This document shows positions 20,861-21,605 of a DNA stretch of 21,605 bases, piece by piece. Numbering within the stretch: position 1 is the stretch's first letter; every line of letters begins with the position of its first letter. The notes under the pieces are model-generated. The model was not told the DNA's origin. It did not search any database and saw only the letters and a program-made list of their open reading frames with translations. The stretch comes from a virus. The DNA is taken from positions 1-21,605 of the IMG/VR virus record IMGVR_UViG_3300048804_000205. One strand, written 5' to 3'. A program made the translations under genes and the position numbers.

Positions 20861-21310
20861 TCATACACCTGAAACAATCGCTGACAGTTCCACGACTTTA
20901 GCCTGGATCGCTGGTTTGCTCATTTCGACTGCCGGTGTCACGAACGGCTGTGCGTCAACACCTTCTTCTGTGATCTTTGCCACAATCGCCTCTACTGTCA
21001 TCCCTTTGTCTTCCGCCCAAGCGTAGAGTGCGCCCCTGGGGGGGACGTGTGGCGGTGCGCCGAACTCCATGTAATATGCGTACGGAACGTGCGGCCCTAC
21101 TTCAACGGTGTTATAACTGGTCTTGTCGACACGGATGCTTGCTTTGAGTTGCCCTGTCCATTCTGGGGCGAGTTCTCGCATCCTTTCAGCTAAGATCTCA
21201 CCAGAATCCCTCACAGCCCTGTCTTGGAAAACCGCCATTTTGCCAAGAAATGTAGTCATTCGCCCGAAGGCTGATTCGAGGCCACCTATTGTAGCGTTTA
21301 ATAACCCCAT
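20861..21310 (-). CDS. HK97 gp10-like head-tail connector
   Basis: ATG at 21310 gives 149 residues with AGAGG upstream; a TTG at 21340 would add ten residues and overlap the preceding gene more. The HK97-gp10 family signature is visible: an N-terminal amphipathic helix, ILAERMRELAPEWTGQLKAS followed by IRVD, then VEVGPHVPYAYYMEFGAPPH with the following VPP, and a C-terminal helix after QPFVTPAVEM. These proteins form the head-completion or tail-adaptor ring in siphoviruses. The gene lies between the head-tail adaptor and the tail terminator as usual. Confidence 0.85.
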   Translation of the reverse strand: MGLLNATIGGLESAFGRMTTFLGKMAVFQDRAVRDSGEILAERMRELAPEWTGQLKASIRVDKTSYNTVEVGPHVPYAYYMEFGAPPHVPPRGALYAWAEDKGMTVEAIVAKITEEGVDAQPFVTPAVEMSKPAIQAKVVELSAIVSGV

Positions 21311-21311
21311 T

Positions 21312-21605
21312 TTAGGCCTCTGGTAACGTCTCTTTGACAAGTATGTTGAGTTGTGTGTGTCTGTTCTGGGGGTCTATGACGTTGAGGGGTGTGAAGTAGC
21401 GGTAACGATCATACGCATCATCCCACATTTTCAGCTGCATCGTCGTGTCGAGTAGCGTAGTAAAACGCATGTTGATCTGGTGCGTGACTTCGTGTCCTGC
21501 CTGAAGGGCTTTGAATATCTCCACCCCTGTAAGCGGGGTCAGTTTCCCACGCATCGTGCCAATGGACTCCCAATTAGATGTTACTGAGCCGGTTTCTGAC
21601 CGACC
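21312..21605 (-). CDS. Head-tail adaptor protein, 5' end cut by window edge
   Basis: The frame is open from the right edge of the window to TAA at 21312 (97 codons visible). It reads SNWESIGTMRGKLTPLTGVE, then FKALQAGHEVTHQINMRFTT, YRYFTPLNVIDPQNRHTQLN and ILVKETLPE, which is the pattern of the phage head-tail joining family (HK97 gp9/SPP1 gp16-like, Phage_H_T_join), including the T-x-x-x-RF strand and the final L-x-x-x-E. An internal ATG at 21554 falls in the middle of the conserved domain, so it is not the true start. The missing portion is probably only 10-20 residues. Confidence 0.8.
   Translation of the reverse strand, partial: GRSETGSVTSNWESIGTMRGKLTPLTGVEIFKALQAGHEVTHQINMRFTTLLDTTMQLKMWDDAYDRYRYFTPLNVIDPQNRHTQLNILVKETLPEA

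Overview
This window is part of a tailed (siphovirus-like) virus or provirus genome. It holds the end of the head-to-tail connector cluster, a complete tail morphogenesis and host-recognition module, a holin-like gene, and a small early/regulatory region. The likeliest host is an archaeon of the methanogen/euryarchaeal kind. Two genes begin about 26 bp downstream of a TATA-like box, where archaeal leaderless transcripts start: a GTG start at 910 behind TTATATAC, and an ATG at 2804 behind TTTAAATC with an A-rich BRE-like flank. Most other genes have GGTGA/GGAG ribosome sites. There are also hairpin-plus-T-run terminators and one TTGACA-N17-TACAAT string, so a bacterial host is not excluded.

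Right to left on the minus strand (21605 to 4243) is one long late operon. It runs: head-tail adaptor (cut by the window edge), HK97 gp10-like connector, DUF3168-like tail terminator, major tail protein, two tandem copies of a small GPF-domain protein, tail assembly chaperones G and G-T joined by a -1 frameshift site, a 1400-residue tape measure protein, a C-type-lectin-fold receptor-binding protein like those diversified by DGRs, a pectate-lyase-type tailspike, a hub/tail-lysin-type protein with an inserted LamG domain, a small fibre protein, two beta-helix tailspikes (the second with its own LamG domain), and a holin-like membrane protein. A 7-bp hairpin with a T7 run ends the unit at about 4224.

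The middle (3330-4200) is regulatory. It has an XRE-type repressor gene, a 200-bp control region and a gene for a small tail-anchored membrane protein. The control region contains a strong two-part hairpin whose whole 11-nt loop is perfectly complementary, in the leftward transcript, to the ribosome binding site of the membrane protein gene. A TATA-like box is placed so that an RNA could start at the base of this hairpin. This looks like an undescribed riboregulator.

The left end (1-3331) has a rightward HNH-fold gene that lacks the usual catalytic His. It sits behind a promoter with four perfect copies of ACTAGGAAAA. Opposite it lies a leftward cluster of at least seven micro-genes with ATGA-type overlaps (zinc ribbons, coiled coils, one 33-residue membrane peptide), followed by a second leftward unit with a zinc-finger protein and a PD-(D/E)XK nuclease. 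No tRNA, rRNA, CRISPR array, integrase, terminase, capsid, polymerase or reverse transcriptase gene is visible here.
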